DNA of 64,000 bases from Zunongwangia mangrovi (GCF_900112105.1 NZ_FOKV01000001.1:682001-746000), one strand, 5' to 3'. Shown: positions 44,222 to 54,000, counted from the stretch's first letter. Numbers and translations: made by a program. The notes: a model not told the origin generated them from the sequence alone.

Positions 44222-45442
44222 TTACTTTTCTTCGCCATATTTATCATATTCAGGATATAGAAAATTATTATATGGAAAACGTGTAATATGAATTTTACGT
44301 ACCGCTTCGTATACTTTCTTTCTAAAGTGCTCCATATTTTCTTTTTCTAAAGCCGAGATAAACAATACTTTGTCGCCTAGACGATTCATCCAGGTTTGTT
44401 TCCACTCGGTTAATGTGTAATGGGCGCTGGTTTTTTCAGTAATAAGATCGTCTTCTGCAATTTCTTCAGGAACATATTGATCGATCTTGTTAAATACCAT
44501 AATTGTTGGTTTATCGACACTTTTTATTTCATCCAGAATTTGATTCACGGAGTCGATATGTTCTTCGAAATTAGGATGAGAGATATCAACAACATGCAAT
44601 AACAGATCTGCCTCTCTAACTTCATCTAAAGTCGATTTAAAAGACTCTACCAACTGCGTAGGTAATTTTCTAATAAATCCTACCGTATCACTAAGTAGAA
44701 ATGGCAGGTTGCGAATCACCACTTTTCTTACTGTCGTGTCCAGTGTAGCAAAAAGCTTGTTTTCAGCAAAAACTTCACTTTTACTAATCGTGTTCATTAG
44801 TGTAGATTTTCCAACGTTGGTATAACCTACCAAAGCAACTCTTACTAACTGCCCGCGATTGCCACGCTGTATTTCCATTTGTTTATCGATGGTCGCAAGT
44901 TTCTTCTTTAGCAAAGAAATTTTATCTCGAACTATACGACGGTCGGTTTCGATCTCTGTTTCCCCAGGACCACGCATACCAATACCACCACGTTGTCTTT
45001 CAAGGTGCGTCCACATCCCGGCAAGTCTTGGTAGTAAATACTCATATTGGGCAAGTTCTACCTGCGTTCTTGCATAACTGGTTTGTGCACGCTGGGCGAA
45101 TATATCCAGAATAAGATTGGTTCTATCTAAAACTTTACATTTCAGGATCTTTTCAATATTCTTTTGTTGTGCAGGAGAAAGCTCATCGTCAAAAATGGCA
45201 GTACCAATTTCGTTATCAGATACGTAATTTCGTACCTCTTCCATCTTTCCAGTTCCGATGAAAGTTTTTGGATTTGGAAAGTCCATTTTTTGCGAAAAAC
45301 GTTTTGCAACTTCTCCGCCAGCAGTATAGGTAAGGAATTCCAACTCGTCTAGATATTCCTCTAATTTATCTTCGTTTTGGTCCTTAGTGATGATCCCAAT
45401 AAGAACCGCTTTTTCGTAACTTAAATCTGTTTTTTCAATCAT
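44222..45442 (-). CDS. hflX: GTPase HflX
   Basis: 406 residues from the ATG at 45442. A ribosome-associated GTPase that splits stalled or hibernating ribosomes. N-terminal HflX domain (KTFIGTGKMEEV, FDDELSPAQQKNIEK), the linker GGIGMRGPGETEIETDRR, then the G domain with G1 GYTNVGKST, G3 DTVGFIRKLP and G4 NKID. An in-frame TTG at 45460 would add six residues but lies inside the promoter box, so I reject it. Confidence 0.96.
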   Translation of the reverse strand: MIEKTDLSYEKAVLIGIITKDQNEDKLEEYLDELEFLTYTAGGEVAKRFSQKMDFPNPKTFIGTGKMEEVRNYVSDNEIGTAIFDDELSPAQQKNIEKILKCKVLDRTNLILDIFAQRAQTSYARTQVELAQYEYLLPRLAGMWTHLERQRGGIGMRGPGETEIETDRRIVRDKISLLKKKLATIDKQMEIQRGNRGQLVRVALVGYTNVGKSTLMNTISKSEVFAENKLFATLDTTVRKVVIRNLPFLLSDTVGFIRKLPTQLVESFKSTLDEVREADLLLHVVDISHPNFEEHIDSVNQILDEIKSVDKPTIMVFNKIDQYVPEEIAEDDLITEKTSAHYTLTEWKQTWMNRLGDKVLFISALEKENMEHFRKKVYEAVRKIHITRFPYNNFLYPEYDKYGEEK

Positions 45443-45447
45443 AACTA

Positions 45448-45455
45448 CAAAGGTA
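45448..45455 (-). promoter_or_regulatory. -7 promoter box of hflX, close to the start codon
   Basis: On the minus strand TACCTTTG is an exact TAnnTTTG match ending 5 bp before the ATG at 45442. Use of this box would give a leaderless or near-leaderless mRNA, as for uvrC. No good -33 TTG. Confidence 0.45.
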
Positions 45456-45504
45456 CACAATAGATTAGTATTGTGATTTAGCGCGTTATTTTTTCAAATT
45501 ATTT

Positions 45505-45540
45505 TAACCAAAAAAAGCCTGTAACTTAATTACAGGCTTT
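45505..45540 (-). terminator. Terminator of the suf operon
   Basis: On the minus strand an 11-bp perfect stem AAAGCCTGTAA/TTACAGGCTTT with a 5-base loop is followed by TTTT. It lies 23 bp after the DUF3078 gene and closes the long Suf transcript. Confidence 0.85.
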
Positions 45541-45562
45541 GGATTTTTATATTTTTTAGGTT

Positions 45563-46459
45563 TTAGAAGCTGTAATTAAATCCTAAACCAAAAACTTCTC
45601 TTACCTGAAATGCTCCTACGGCATTATCATCATAAATCGTCTGGAAAATGAAGTTTGTAGATAATAACTCATTAATTTTCATTTTAATGTTCATCGTGTA
45701 ATCAATATCTACATTTTGTGGATCTTCCAGGTAGTTAGAGTATAGGTTAAGAATGTTCTCCATCTTTACGTTTTCGATGATATCGAATTTCGCATAAGCT
45801 GAAAGTGAAGCACCAAGCTCGAATCTGGAAGAACTCCCTTGATCTACACCAAAATAATCACCGTCTTCATAACCTTCTACACTTGTAAAATAAGAATCTA
45901 CAAAGATAAACCTTGCTGTAGCCGGAGCGATGTTTACATAAAAGTTTTCGTTTTTCTTCCAAAGCATACCAGGACCAAATTGCAGGTAGGCGGGAGAGAA
46001 AAAGCTGGTGCGTTCGGTACGAATAGTTTCACCAGTTTCTGCATCTTCACTAAAAGTATATCCTTTAGTAACCTGTGTTCTAAAATTAGTAAAGAATGAA
46101 TAAAACCAGTTTGAATCTTCCACTTGTTTACCGGCAACCGAGTTAAATTCTAAACGGTCACTGGTTTTTCTTGGAAAATCATCACCATTCTGTTTTGTAA
46201 GTCCATAGTCTACCAAAACTTTAGAGTCCCAGGTAAAATCGTCCTTCAGGTAATTAAAATCATAATTGAAGATTAAGTTTCCAGAGATGTTAGAAGTCCC
46301 TCCACCAGTCCATTCAGCATTAAAGGCCGATTGGTTAAAAAGTAGTTGGATGTTTCCTTCTGTTGTCCATCCTTCTTTTTGCTCATCGCCATCGTCTTCT
46401 TGTGCCTGTAGGCTAAATGCTCCTGCTAACGCAAGTAGGCTAAGTAAAATCTTTTTCAT
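45563..46459 (-). CDS. DUF3078 outer-membrane-type protein
   Basis: 298 residues with a signal peptide ending FSLQAQ. DUF3078 features: GWTTEGNIQLLFNQSAFNAEW, WTGGGTSNISGN and a run of amphipathic strands ending in a Phe (FGLGFNYSF), consistent with a beta-barrel in the outer membrane. No known function. It is the last gene of the Suf operon, 21 bp after DUF2480; this tail arrangement suggests co-transcription rather than a role in Fe-S assembly. Confidence 0.85.
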   Translation of the reverse strand: MKKILLSLLALAGAFSLQAQEDDGDEQKEGWTTEGNIQLLFNQSAFNAEWTGGGTSNISGNLIFNYDFNYLKDDFTWDSKVLVDYGLTKQNGDDFPRKTSDRLEFNSVAGKQVEDSNWFYSFFTNFRTQVTKGYTFSEDAETGETIRTERTSFFSPAYLQFGPGMLWKKNENFYVNIAPATARFIFVDSYFTSVEGYEDGDYFGVDQGSSSRFELGASLSAYAKFDIIENVKMENILNLYSNYLEDPQNVDIDYTMNIKMKINELLSTNFIFQTIYDDNAVGAFQVREVFGLGFNYSF

Positions 46460-46480
46460 AGGTTAGTAGTTGTATTTGGG

Positions 46481-46996
46481 TTAGTTTTTTGGCTTTTTGT
46501 ATAACGGAACTGAAGAGCAGGCCTCTCCATACATTATACTTTTTGCAATAGGTTGTAGTTTGTTTATTAGTAGTAAATAGGCATTTTTAGGTACAGGTTT
46601 GTTTGCACAACCTTTAATGATTACCGGTTTATCTTCTAATGCTGAAAGATCCATTTGCTGAATAATTTCAGTATAAAGAATATTTTCTAAATCTTCCAGA
46701 TTACCATTTACGGTTTTTTTAGCGAAAGGCTGAAGGTAAGTAGCTATAAGCATATAAGCCCAGGCCGGGATTATGGCATCTGTACTACAATGTAAAGCCA
46801 CATAACAGTCTTGATATTGGCTCCAATCGTGATTTTTGGCTTCTTCTCTAAAAGTGCCTTCTCGTAATACGAAACCTTCTAGCAACCAGCTTGAAATATC
46901 AAAAGTCACTCTTTCGCCCTTTGGATAATAATCCTCCAGATTAAAAGTGACTAGTTTACTGTTTGCTACTCGATTTACAATTTCTTCTGTAGCCAT
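46481..46996 (-). CDS. DUF2480 family protein
   Basis: 171 residues, cytoplasmic by appearance (no signal peptide). Matches DUF2480, a family confined to Bacteroidota and often found with suf genes: IVNRVANSKLVTFNLEDYYP at the start, GCANKPVPKNAYLLLI and IMYGEACSSVPLYKK at the end. Cys residues in GCANKP and EACSS could bind metal or cluster. Function unknown, but the conserved place in the operon argues for a link with Fe-S assembly. Confidence 0.88.
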   Translation of the reverse strand: MATEEIVNRVANSKLVTFNLEDYYPKGERVTFDISSWLLEGFVLREGTFREEAKNHDWSQYQDCYVALHCSTDAIIPAWAYMLIATYLQPFAKKTVNGNLEDLENILYTEIIQQMDLSALEDKPVIIKGCANKPVPKNAYLLLINKLQPIAKSIMYGEACSSVPLYKKPKN

Positions 46997-47006
46997 ACCT
47001 TTTATT

Positions 47007-47330
47007 TTATAATAGTCCTAATTCTAATTTAGCACCCTCGCTCATTAGATCCTGGCTCCATGGCGGATCAAAAGTAATTTCAACTTCAGCGTCTTTTACT
47101 TCGTTTAAAGATTTTACTTTTTCTTCCACTTCCTGAGGTAGCGATTCTGCTACCGGGCAGTTTGGAGTGGTAAGTGTCATTAAAATCTTTACATCATAAT
47201 CTGTACTTACCATTACGTCGTAAATAAGCCCTAGTTCGTATATATCTACAGGGATTTCAGGATCGTAAATAGTTTTAAGCACTTTTACGATTTTTTCTCC
47301 CAATTCCTGAGTGTCGATTTCCTGTTCCAT
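47007..47330 (-). CDS. DUF59 (MIP18/SufT-like) iron-sulfur assembly protein
   Basis: 107 residues. The DUF59 core is complete: DPEIPVDIYELGLIYDV, LTTPNCPVAESLP (with the reactive Cys) and the C-terminal FDPPWSQDLMSEGAKLELG. Proteins of this family help Fe-S cluster maturation or delivery. It abuts sufE (no gap). Confidence 0.92.
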   Translation of the reverse strand: MEQEIDTQELGEKIVKVLKTIYDPEIPVDIYELGLIYDVMVSTDYDVKILMTLTTPNCPVAESLPQEVEEKVKSLNEVKDAEVEITFDPPWSQDLMSEGAKLELGLL

Positions 47331-47759
47331 TTATTTTAATTGGGTTTGATATGCAATTGCATACATTTTTAGTTGTTTGATCATACTTACCAGTCCGTTT
47401 GCTCGAGTAGGAGATAAGTGTTCTTTTAATCCGATCTCGTCGATAAATTGGGTATCTGCTTCTAGAATATCTGAAGGATGATGTCCAGAAAATGCTCTAA
47501 TTAAAATGGCTACGATACCTTTTGTAATTATCGCATCGCTATCTGCAGTAAATTCAAGTTTTTCACCATTTAACTCGGCATGAACCCAAACTTTACTCTG
47601 GCAACCTTTAATTAAGTTTTCTTCGATCTTATATTTTTCGTCGATCAAAGGAAGTGACTTTCCAAGTTCGATCATGTACTCATAACGCTGCATCCAATCG
47701 TCGAACATAGAAAATTCATCTATAATTTCTTCCTGTATTTGCTGTATAGATTTACTCAC
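47331..47759 (-). CDS. sufE: Cysteine desulfuration protein SufE
   Basis: 142 residues. SufE takes persulfide sulfur from SufS and passes it to the SufBCD scaffold. The acceptor Cys is in IKGCQSKVWVH (about residue 51). Family pattern DWMQRYEYMIELGK at the start and GLVSMIKQLK near the end. Start overlaps the META gene by 8 bp. Confidence 0.96.
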   Translation of the reverse strand: MSKSIQQIQEEIIDEFSMFDDWMQRYEYMIELGKSLPLIDEKYKIEENLIKGCQSKVWVHAELNGEKLEFTADSDAIITKGIVAILIRAFSGHHPSDILEADTQFIDEIGLKEHLSPTRANGLVSMIKQLKMYAIAYQTQLK

Positions 47760-48213
47760 TTTTTTCGGTTTTTATAAGGCTTATCAAAACCTCATTATTA
47801 TTTGATAATAACCTAAGCTCTTTCTCAGAAAATTCAAAAGCTGTAATCTTAGGCAAAGTTTTAGAGATTGTATTTTCGTTTTCCATTGCTCCCTGACAAA
47901 ATTTGCGGGTGCTTATGGCATTAGAAAATGTAATTGTATTTTCACTAATCTCGTATCCAGCACCAATAGAATTACAATCTGTTGTTATTGCAAGTCGATC
48001 GTTTTCTGAATTAAAGTCAAATATAAGATTCCCAAGATTTTCATTGTTATTATTCAGTGTTTTAACCGAATATTTCCCGGAAATTTCAGAATTATTTAAC
48101 GTTTTTTGATCCTTCTCGCTAAGATTAGGTGTTTCTTTGGGCTTACTTTCTTCTTTACAGCTATAAATTAAAAGGGAGCTAAAAATGGCTAAGATCGATA
48201 AAGATCTATGCAA
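47752..48213 (-). CDS. META-domain lipoprotein within the suf operon
   Basis: 153 residues if it starts at the TTG at 48213, which overlaps the sufS stop by 8 bp and gives a lipoprotein signal (LSILAIFSSLLIYSC). The alternative ATG at 48252 would overlap sufS by 47 bp and put 13 polar residues before the signal. The mature part is a META/HslJ domain: ISGKYSVKTLNN, TTDCNSIGAGYEI and ISTRKFCQGAMENEN. HslJ-type proteins are envelope stress proteins. It lies between sufS and sufE; why is unknown. Confidence 0.8.
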   Translation of the reverse strand: MHRSLSILAIFSSLLIYSCKEESKPKETPNLSEKDQKTLNNSEISGKYSVKTLNNNNENLGNLIFDFNSENDRLAITTDCNSIGAGYEISENTITFSNAISTRKFCQGAMENENTISKTLPKITAFEFSEKELRLLSNNNEVLISLIKTEKSE

Positions 48214-49444
48214 GCATGGTTTTAGCTTTAATAACGGCTTTGATAAATGCATCTATTTCTTCTTTTGTATTATAAAACGAAAAAGAAGCGCGAACCGTAC
48301 CCGGAATTTTATAAAAATCCATGATGGGTTGAGCACAATGATGCCCGGTTCTCACTGCTATTCCCAATTTGTCGAGAATAGTCCCGATATCATACGGATG
48401 CATCCCATTAATATTGAAAGAAATTACGGCTGTTTTTTCTTTTGAAACTCCGTAGATCTCCATACCGTCTATTTCCAGAAGTTTTTTAGTAGCATAATGA
48501 AGCAATTCTTCCTCGTACGCAGCGATCTTATCGAAACCAACAGTATTCATATAATCTAATGCTGCGCCAAAAGCGATTCCGCCGCAAATGTTAGGAGTTC
48601 CTGCTTCAAATTTATGCGGAAGATCGGCATAAGTAGTTTCCTCGAAAGTTACCGTTGCGATCATCTCACCACCACCTTGATACGGAGGTAATTTGTTAAG
48701 CCATTTTTCTTTTCCGTAAAGCATACCAACGCCGGTTGGGCCACACATTTTATGAGCAGAAACTACGTAAAAATCTACGTCTAAAGCCTGTACATCGGCT
48801 TTGATATGCGGTGCTGCCTGAGCTCCATCGACTAAAACTGCCGCATCATACTCATGTGCTTTAGTAATGATCTTTTCGATAGGATTTACCGTACCTAAAG
48901 CATTAGAAACATGATTTAAAAATACAAGCTTGGTCTTTTCTGAAAGTAATTCTTCAAAAGCAGGATAGATTAATTCTCCTTCCTGATTCATTGGAATTAC
49001 TTTTAAGATCGCCCCGGTTTTTTCAGCTAAGATCTGCCACGGCACAATGTTAGAGTGATGCTCTAAGGCAGAAACGATAATTTCGTCACCTTTTTTCAGC
49101 AAAGAAGCGAAACCATTTGCTACCAGATTTATACCATGAGTTGTACCTGAGGTAAAAATGATCTCGTGAGCCTTTTCAGCATTAAAATGCTTTTGTATTG
49201 TATGTCGAGCATGCTCATATTTATCTGTAGCTTCTTGTGATAAAGCATGAACACCACGATGAATATTGGCGTTATAATTAGAATAATAATCTGCAATCAC
49301 ATCGATCACCTGTTGTGGCGTTTGCGAAGTTGCAGCATTATCAAAATAAACGAGAGGATAACCGTTTATTTCTCGTTTAAGAATAGGGAAATCCTCTCTA
49401 ACTTTTTCTACGCTATATTCTAATACTTCAGTAGCTGTACTCAT
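48206..49444 (-). CDS. sufS: Cysteine desulfurase SufS
   Basis: 412-residue PLP enzyme that removes sulfur from cysteine. The PLP lysine is in VVSAHKMCGPTGVG, the catalytic Cys in RTGHHCAQPIMD (group II form). ALEHHSNIVPWQ and GAQAAPH are also typical. Length normal. Downstream of sufD by 48 bp. Confidence 0.96.
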   Translation of the reverse strand: MSTATEVLEYSVEKVREDFPILKREINGYPLVYFDNAATSQTPQQVIDVIADYYSNYNANIHRGVHALSQEATDKYEHARHTIQKHFNAEKAHEIIFTSGTTHGINLVANGFASLLKKGDEIIVSALEHHSNIVPWQILAEKTGAILKVIPMNQEGELIYPAFEELLSEKTKLVFLNHVSNALGTVNPIEKIITKAHEYDAAVLVDGAQAAPHIKADVQALDVDFYVVSAHKMCGPTGVGMLYGKEKWLNKLPPYQGGGEMIATVTFEETTYADLPHKFEAGTPNICGGIAFGAALDYMNTVGFDKIAAYEEELLHYATKKLLEIDGMEIYGVSKEKTAVISFNINGMHPYDIGTILDKLGIAVRTGHHCAQPIMDFYKIPGTVRASFSFYNTKEEIDAFIKAVIKAKTMLA

Positions 49445-49492
49445 ATCTTAAAATTTTTGCTGAATAAAAAGGGCTACTTAAAAAATAGCTTT

Positions 49493-50806
49493 CTATAAGT
49501 TGAAACCTAGTTCAACGCCAAGTTTTTCAGCAATAAGATTGTTGATTCTTTTCTTGATCTCTGGGATCTTTACACTTTCTAATACGTTATTGGCGAAAGC
49601 GTACATTAATAATCCGCGTGCTTCTTTATGCGGAATTCCGCGTGATTGAAGATAAAATAAAGCATCTTCATCTAATTGTCCAATCGTGCACCCGTGGCTA
49701 CAACGTACATCATCTGCAAAGATCTCTAGCTGAGGTTTGGAGTTGATGGTAGCTTTATCATCTACAAGAATGTTGTTGTTAGATTGATACGCATTTGTTT
49801 TTTGCGCCTCTTTCTCTACAACCACTTTCCCGTTAAATACACCTACAGATTTATCTGAGAAAATTCCTTTATAATCCTGGTGACTCTCGCAGTTTGGGTA
49901 AATGTGGTGAACCAGCGTGTTATGGTCTACGTGCTGCTTTCCTTCAATAATCGTAACTCCTTTCATAGTAGAGTCGATTCGCTCCCCTTTTTGGTAGAAG
50001 TTTAAGTTATTTCTGGTAAGATTTCCACCTAAAGAGAATGTGTGAACAGAACAATTACTTTCATCTTTCTGCTCGATAAAAGTATTATCGATCAAAGAAG
50101 AAGTTCCTTTGTCATTCTGAATTTTATAATAATCTACGATCGCACGACGATCTGCAAAGATCTCGGTAACCGAATTAGTTAATACCGGGTGATCTGTTAG
50201 GCTTTGATGTCTTTCGATAATTTGAACATGAGAATTCTCATCGACTACCACAAGGTTTCTAGGCTGAAGCAATAAAGAAGATTCATTTCCGGTAGAGAAA
50301 TTAATTATCTGTATTGGCTTGTCTGCCATGATATTCTTATGAATATGTATATAAGCTCCTTCTTTTGTAAATGCAGTGTTTAATGCATTAAGACCATTTT
50401 TAGGTGCAAGCTTATTGAAATAATTATCGATAACAGGCTTAAATTTGTCTTTGTTTAATGCTGAAGACATTAAGCAAACATCGATCTTATCGTGAGTAGT
50501 ATTAGATAAATGAGAAGAATAAATACCATCGATAAATACCAAATCGTAGGTGTCTATGTCGTGAATTAGGTACTGTTTGATCTGGCTATACTCTATAGCA
50601 TCTTCTTTTTTAGGAAAAATGCTATAATCGTGTTTTAGAGCAGATTTTAACGAAGTGTATTTCCAGGCTTCTTCTTTTTTACTTGGGAAACCAAAGGTTT
50701 CGAAGTCTTTAATAGCCTGACTTCTTATTTGTTGAACATCATCATCTACCTGATATTGCTCGTCGAAAGCTAAAAATGATGATACTAATTTATCTTTTAA
50801 TTCCAT
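49493..50806 (-). CDS. sufD: Fe-S cluster assembly protein SufD
   Basis: 437 residues. Forms the SufBC2D scaffold. N-terminal helical part with FPSKKEEAWKYT, a right-handed beta-helix core, and the conserved C-terminal RCSHGCTIGQLDEDALFYL. Lies 77 bp after sufC. Confidence 0.95.
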   Translation of the reverse strand: MELKDKLVSSFLAFDEQYQVDDDVQQIRSQAIKDFETFGFPSKKEEAWKYTSLKSALKHDYSIFPKKEDAIEYSQIKQYLIHDIDTYDLVFIDGIYSSHLSNTTHDKIDVCLMSSALNKDKFKPVIDNYFNKLAPKNGLNALNTAFTKEGAYIHIHKNIMADKPIQIINFSTGNESSLLLQPRNLVVVDENSHVQIIERHQSLTDHPVLTNSVTEIFADRRAIVDYYKIQNDKGTSSLIDNTFIEQKDESNCSVHTFSLGGNLTRNNLNFYQKGERIDSTMKGVTIIEGKQHVDHNTLVHHIYPNCESHQDYKGIFSDKSVGVFNGKVVVEKEAQKTNAYQSNNNILVDDKATINSKPQLEIFADDVRCSHGCTIGQLDEDALFYLQSRGIPHKEARGLLMYAFANNVLESVKIPEIKKRINNLIAEKLGVELGFNL

Positions 50807-50883
50807 TGTCTTCTGTTTATCAGTTGTAATACAAATTCTTAAGATTGGCCTAAAAGACCTCCCGTTGTTATCGAATTTTAATA

Positions 50884-51636
50884 TTAAACTGCTTTTTCCT
50901 GCTTAATCCAGTCGTAACCTCTTTCTTCTAATTCGTAAGCAAGTTCTTTACCACCAGTTTTAACGATCTTACCATCAATTAAAACATGTACTACATCTGG
51001 TACGATATAGTTTAAAAGTCTTTGGTAGTGAGTAATGACAAGCACCGCATTGTTTTCGGTTCTTAATTTATTTACTCCGTTCGAAACGATCTTAAGAGCA
51101 TCGATATCTAAACCAGAGTCAGTTTCATCTAAAATCGATAATTTAGGCTCTAGCATTGCCATTTGGAAAATCTCATTTCTCTTTTTCTCACCACCAGAAA
51201 AGCCTTCGTTTAAAGATCTTGATAAGAATTTACGGTCGATTTCCAGTAATTCAGATTTTTCACGAATTAGCTTAAGCATTTCGTTTGCAGGCATATCTTC
51301 TAAACCATTCGCTTTACGATGTGCGTTGATCGCGGTTTTCATAAAGTTAGTTACCGATACTCCTGGAATTTCCACTGGATATTGAAAAGAAAGAAAAACA
51401 CCTTTATGAGCTCTTTCCTCTGGATCTAGCTCTGCAAGGTCTTCGTTTTCAAAAATGATTTCGCCCTCTGTCATTTCGTATTCTTCTCTACCTGCAATAA
51501 CAGAAGATAAAGTACTTTTTCCAGACCCGTTAGGCCCCATGATAGCGTGTACTTCACCTGGGTTAATCTCAAGATCGATTCCTTTTAGGATTTCTTTTCC
51601 TTCAATATTAGCGTGTAAATTCTTTATCTTAAGCAT
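50884..51636 (-). CDS. sufC: Fe-S cluster assembly ATPase SufC
   Basis: 250-residue ABC-type ATPase of the scaffold. Walker A GPNGSGKST, ABC signature FSGGEKKR and Walker B LSILDETDSGLD are intact. The D-loop SGLD is followed by ALKIVSNGVN as in other SufC. Forty-two bases after a small lipoprotein gene. Confidence 0.97.
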   Translation of the reverse strand: MLKIKNLHANIEGKEILKGIDLEINPGEVHAIMGPNGSGKSTLSSVIAGREEYEMTEGEIIFENEDLAELDPEERAHKGVFLSFQYPVEIPGVSVTNFMKTAINAHRKANGLEDMPANEMLKLIREKSELLEIDRKFLSRSLNEGFSGGEKKRNEIFQMAMLEPKLSILDETDSGLDIDALKIVSNGVNKLRTENNAVLVITHYQRLLNYIVPDVVHVLIDGKIVKTGGKELAYELEERGYDWIKQEKAV

Positions 51637-51678
51637 AATTATTTGGTATGCATTTAGGCTGTGCCCAAATTATGTTTG

Positions 51679-52065
51679 TTATTCCTGTCTTTTATTTATT
51701 GTGCTATCAGCAAGGATAGCTACAATTTCTTTTAATTCTATATTTCTTTCGATTCCGGTTTGTCTGGGACTTTGTTTTAGTTTTCCTTTTACTTTTACCG
51801 GTATCATTTCAAAATCATCAGTTTTATAAGCTTCAACCTGTTTGGCCAAAACTCGGCTTAAACTGTCGATTTCTACATTATATATAAAGTCGTCACCTCT
51901 TAGAATAGCATCTTCTTCAGTAAAAATGAATTTCCCTGTTACCGTTGGTACCGTATCTTGTGCGGTTTCCTTATCATCAGTGTTATCCTTAATAGTCTTT
52001 TCACTATTATCTTTGCAGGACAGGATGAATAAGACCAATAAAAATATGAACAGTAACTTCTTCAT
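51679..52065 (-). CDS. Small lipoprotein inserted between sufB and sufC
   Basis: 128 residues; lipobox ILSC at about 14-17. After an acidic linker comes a domain, FTEEDAILRGDDFIYNVEID to MIPVKVKGKLKQ, that looks like an OB-fold or NlpE-C-type barrel. No named family recognised. It keeps the operon spacing (21 bp after sufB). Its presence between two scaffold genes is notable because Suf proteins are cytoplasmic while this one is anchored in the envelope. Confidence 0.8.
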   Translation of the reverse strand: MKKLLFIFLLVLFILSCKDNSEKTIKDNTDDKETAQDTVPTVTGKFIFTEEDAILRGDDFIYNVEIDSLSRVLAKQVEAYKTDDFEMIPVKVKGKLKQSPRQTGIERNIELKEIVAILADSTINKRQE

Positions 52066-52086
52066 TTTCTAGAAACGAGCGATTGA

Positions 52087-53532
52087 TTATCCTACAGAAC
52101 CTTCTAACGAAATTTCTAATAGCTTTTGAGCTTCTACAGCAAACTCCATAGGAAGTTTATTTAATACCTCTTTACTAAAACCGTTAACGATTAACGCGAT
52201 AGCTTTCTCGGTATCAATTCCTCTTTGGTTACAGTAAAAGATCTGGTCTTCACCAATTTTACTGGTTGTCGCTTCGTGCTCAACTTTCGCAGTTTTGTTT
52301 TTCGCTTCGATATATGGGAAAGTGTGCGCGCCACATTCGTTACCCATTAAAAGTGAATCACATTGCGAGAAGTTTCTTGCATTTTCTGCGCGTGGGTTAA
52401 CCTGCACTAAACCACGATATGAGTTTTGTGATTTTCCTGCTGAAATACCTTTAGAGATAATCGTACTCTTAGTGTTTTTACCAAGATGAACCATTTTTGT
52501 ACCAGTATCTGCCTGTTGGAAATTATTAGTTACTGCGATCGAATAAAATTCTCCAACCGAGTTATCTCCTTTTAGAATACAAGAAGGATACTTCCAGGTT
52601 ACAGCAGATCCTGTTTCTACCTGTGTCCATGAGATTTTTGCGTTTTTCTCGCAAAGTCCTCTTTTGGTCACAAAGTTGAAAACTCCACCTTTGCCGTCTT
52701 TTCCACCAGGGAACCAGTTTTGTACGGTACTATATTTAATCTCGGCATCATCTAAAGCAACAAGCTCTACAACAGCAGCGTGCAACTGATTCTCGTCACG
52801 CATCGGCGCAGTACAACCTTCAAGATAGCTTACATAACTACTCTCATCAGCAATTACTAAAGTTCTTTCAAACTGCCCGGTTCCTGCCTGGTTGATTCTA
52901 AAATAAGTAGAAAGTTCCATTGGACAACGAACGCCTTTTGGAATGTAACAGAACGATCCATCACTAAATACAGCCGAATTTAATGCGGCGTAAAAGTTGT
53001 CTTTCTTCGGAACCACAGATCCGATATATTTCTTAACTAATTCTGGGTGTTCTTTAATGGCTTCTGAAATTGAGCAAAAAATAATACCTTTTTCAGCCAA
53101 AGTCTTTTTAAAGGTGGTAGTCACCGAAACAGAATCCATTACAACATCTACGGCAACTCCTGCAAGTTTTTTCTGCTCGTCGATAGAAATACCCAGCTTT
53201 TTAAAAGTGTCCAGTAATTCTGGATCGACTTCATCTAAACTCTCGTATTTAGGTTTTTTGTTAGGAGCAGAATAATAAGAAATGTTTTGGAAGTTTGGTT
53301 TTTCATAATGAACATTAGCCCATTCTGGTTCTTCCATTTGTTCCCATGCTCTAAAAGCTTCCAGTCGCCACTCTGTCATCCATTCTGGCTCTTCTTTCTT
53401 TTTAGAGATTGCTCTAACAATATCCTCATTTAAACCAACAGGTAAGGTATCAGATTCTATATCGGTATAAAATCCGTACTCATATTCTTTGGTTTCGAGT
53501 TCTTTTTTTAAGTCGTCTTCAGTATATGCCAT
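52087..53532 (-). CDS. sufB: Fe-S cluster assembly protein SufB
   Basis: 481 residues from the ATG at 53532 (MAYTEDDL); an upstream start at 53571 would add 13 residues not seen in the family. Main scaffold subunit. Conserved: [27 protein letters not shown] and [12 protein letters not shown]. Beta-helix core. Follows the HesB/IscA gene by 109 bp. Confidence 0.96.
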   Translation of the reverse strand: MAYTEDDLKKELETKEYEYGFYTDIESDTLPVGLNEDIVRAISKKKEEPEWMTEWRLEAFRAWEQMEEPEWANVHYEKPNFQNISYYSAPNKKPKYESLDEVDPELLDTFKKLGISIDEQKKLAGVAVDVVMDSVSVTTTFKKTLAEKGIIFCSISEAIKEHPELVKKYIGSVVPKKDNFYAALNSAVFSDGSFCYIPKGVRCPMELSTYFRINQAGTGQFERTLVIADESSYVSYLEGCTAPMRDENQLHAAVVELVALDDAEIKYSTVQNWFPGGKDGKGGVFNFVTKRGLCEKNAKISWTQVETGSAVTWKYPSCILKGDNSVGEFYSIAVTNNFQQADTGTKMVHLGKNTKSTIISKGISAGKSQNSYRGLVQVNPRAENARNFSQCDSLLMGNECGAHTFPYIEAKNKTAKVEHEATTSKIGEDQIFYCNQRGIDTEKAIALIVNGFSKEVLNKLPMEFAVEAQKLLEISLEGSVG

Positions 53533-53641
53533 AATCTGTTTCTTAAATTCTAAAGTAGCAGGTTTATACAATTAATTTCAGAAGTGAAATATAAATCCAT
53601 TCAATTTACATTCTGAAAGTTGCCTGTCTGCTCTCTAAGTT

Positions 53642-53971
53642 TTACAGCGAAAAACTTTCGCCACATCCGCATGTTCTTTGGGCGTTAGGATTGTTAAAAA
53701 CAAATCCTTTACCATTTAATCCGCCAGAATATTCTAAAATAGTTCCTGCCAGATATAGAACGCTACGTTTATCGACAACAATCTTAATATCGTTATCTTC
53801 AAAAAGTTTATCATCATCGGCTTTGGATTTATCGAATTTTAATTCGTAGGACAATCCAGAACAGCCGCCACTCTTCACGCCAACACGCACAAAATCCTGA
53901 AGGCTGTTAAAGCCTTCTTCTTCCATAAGATTAGAAATCTTTTTCTTTGCGTCTTCACTTACTTTTATCAT
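53642..53971 (-). CDS. HesB/IscA family iron-sulfur carrier
   Basis: 109 residues, first gene of the operon. A-type carrier with the three conserved Cys: one in SGGCSGLSYEL and two in RTCGCGESFS. Receives clusters from SufBCD and hands them to apo-proteins. The promoter 30 bp upstream drives the whole Suf set. Confidence 0.94.
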   Translation of the reverse strand: MIKVSEDAKKKISNLMEEEGFNSLQDFVRVGVKSGGCSGLSYELKFDKSKADDDKLFEDNDIKIVVDKRSVLYLAGTILEYSGGLNGKGFVFNNPNAQRTCGCGESFSL

Positions 53972-54000
53972 AGCTTAAAAAGATCTTTTTAAATCGCGTA

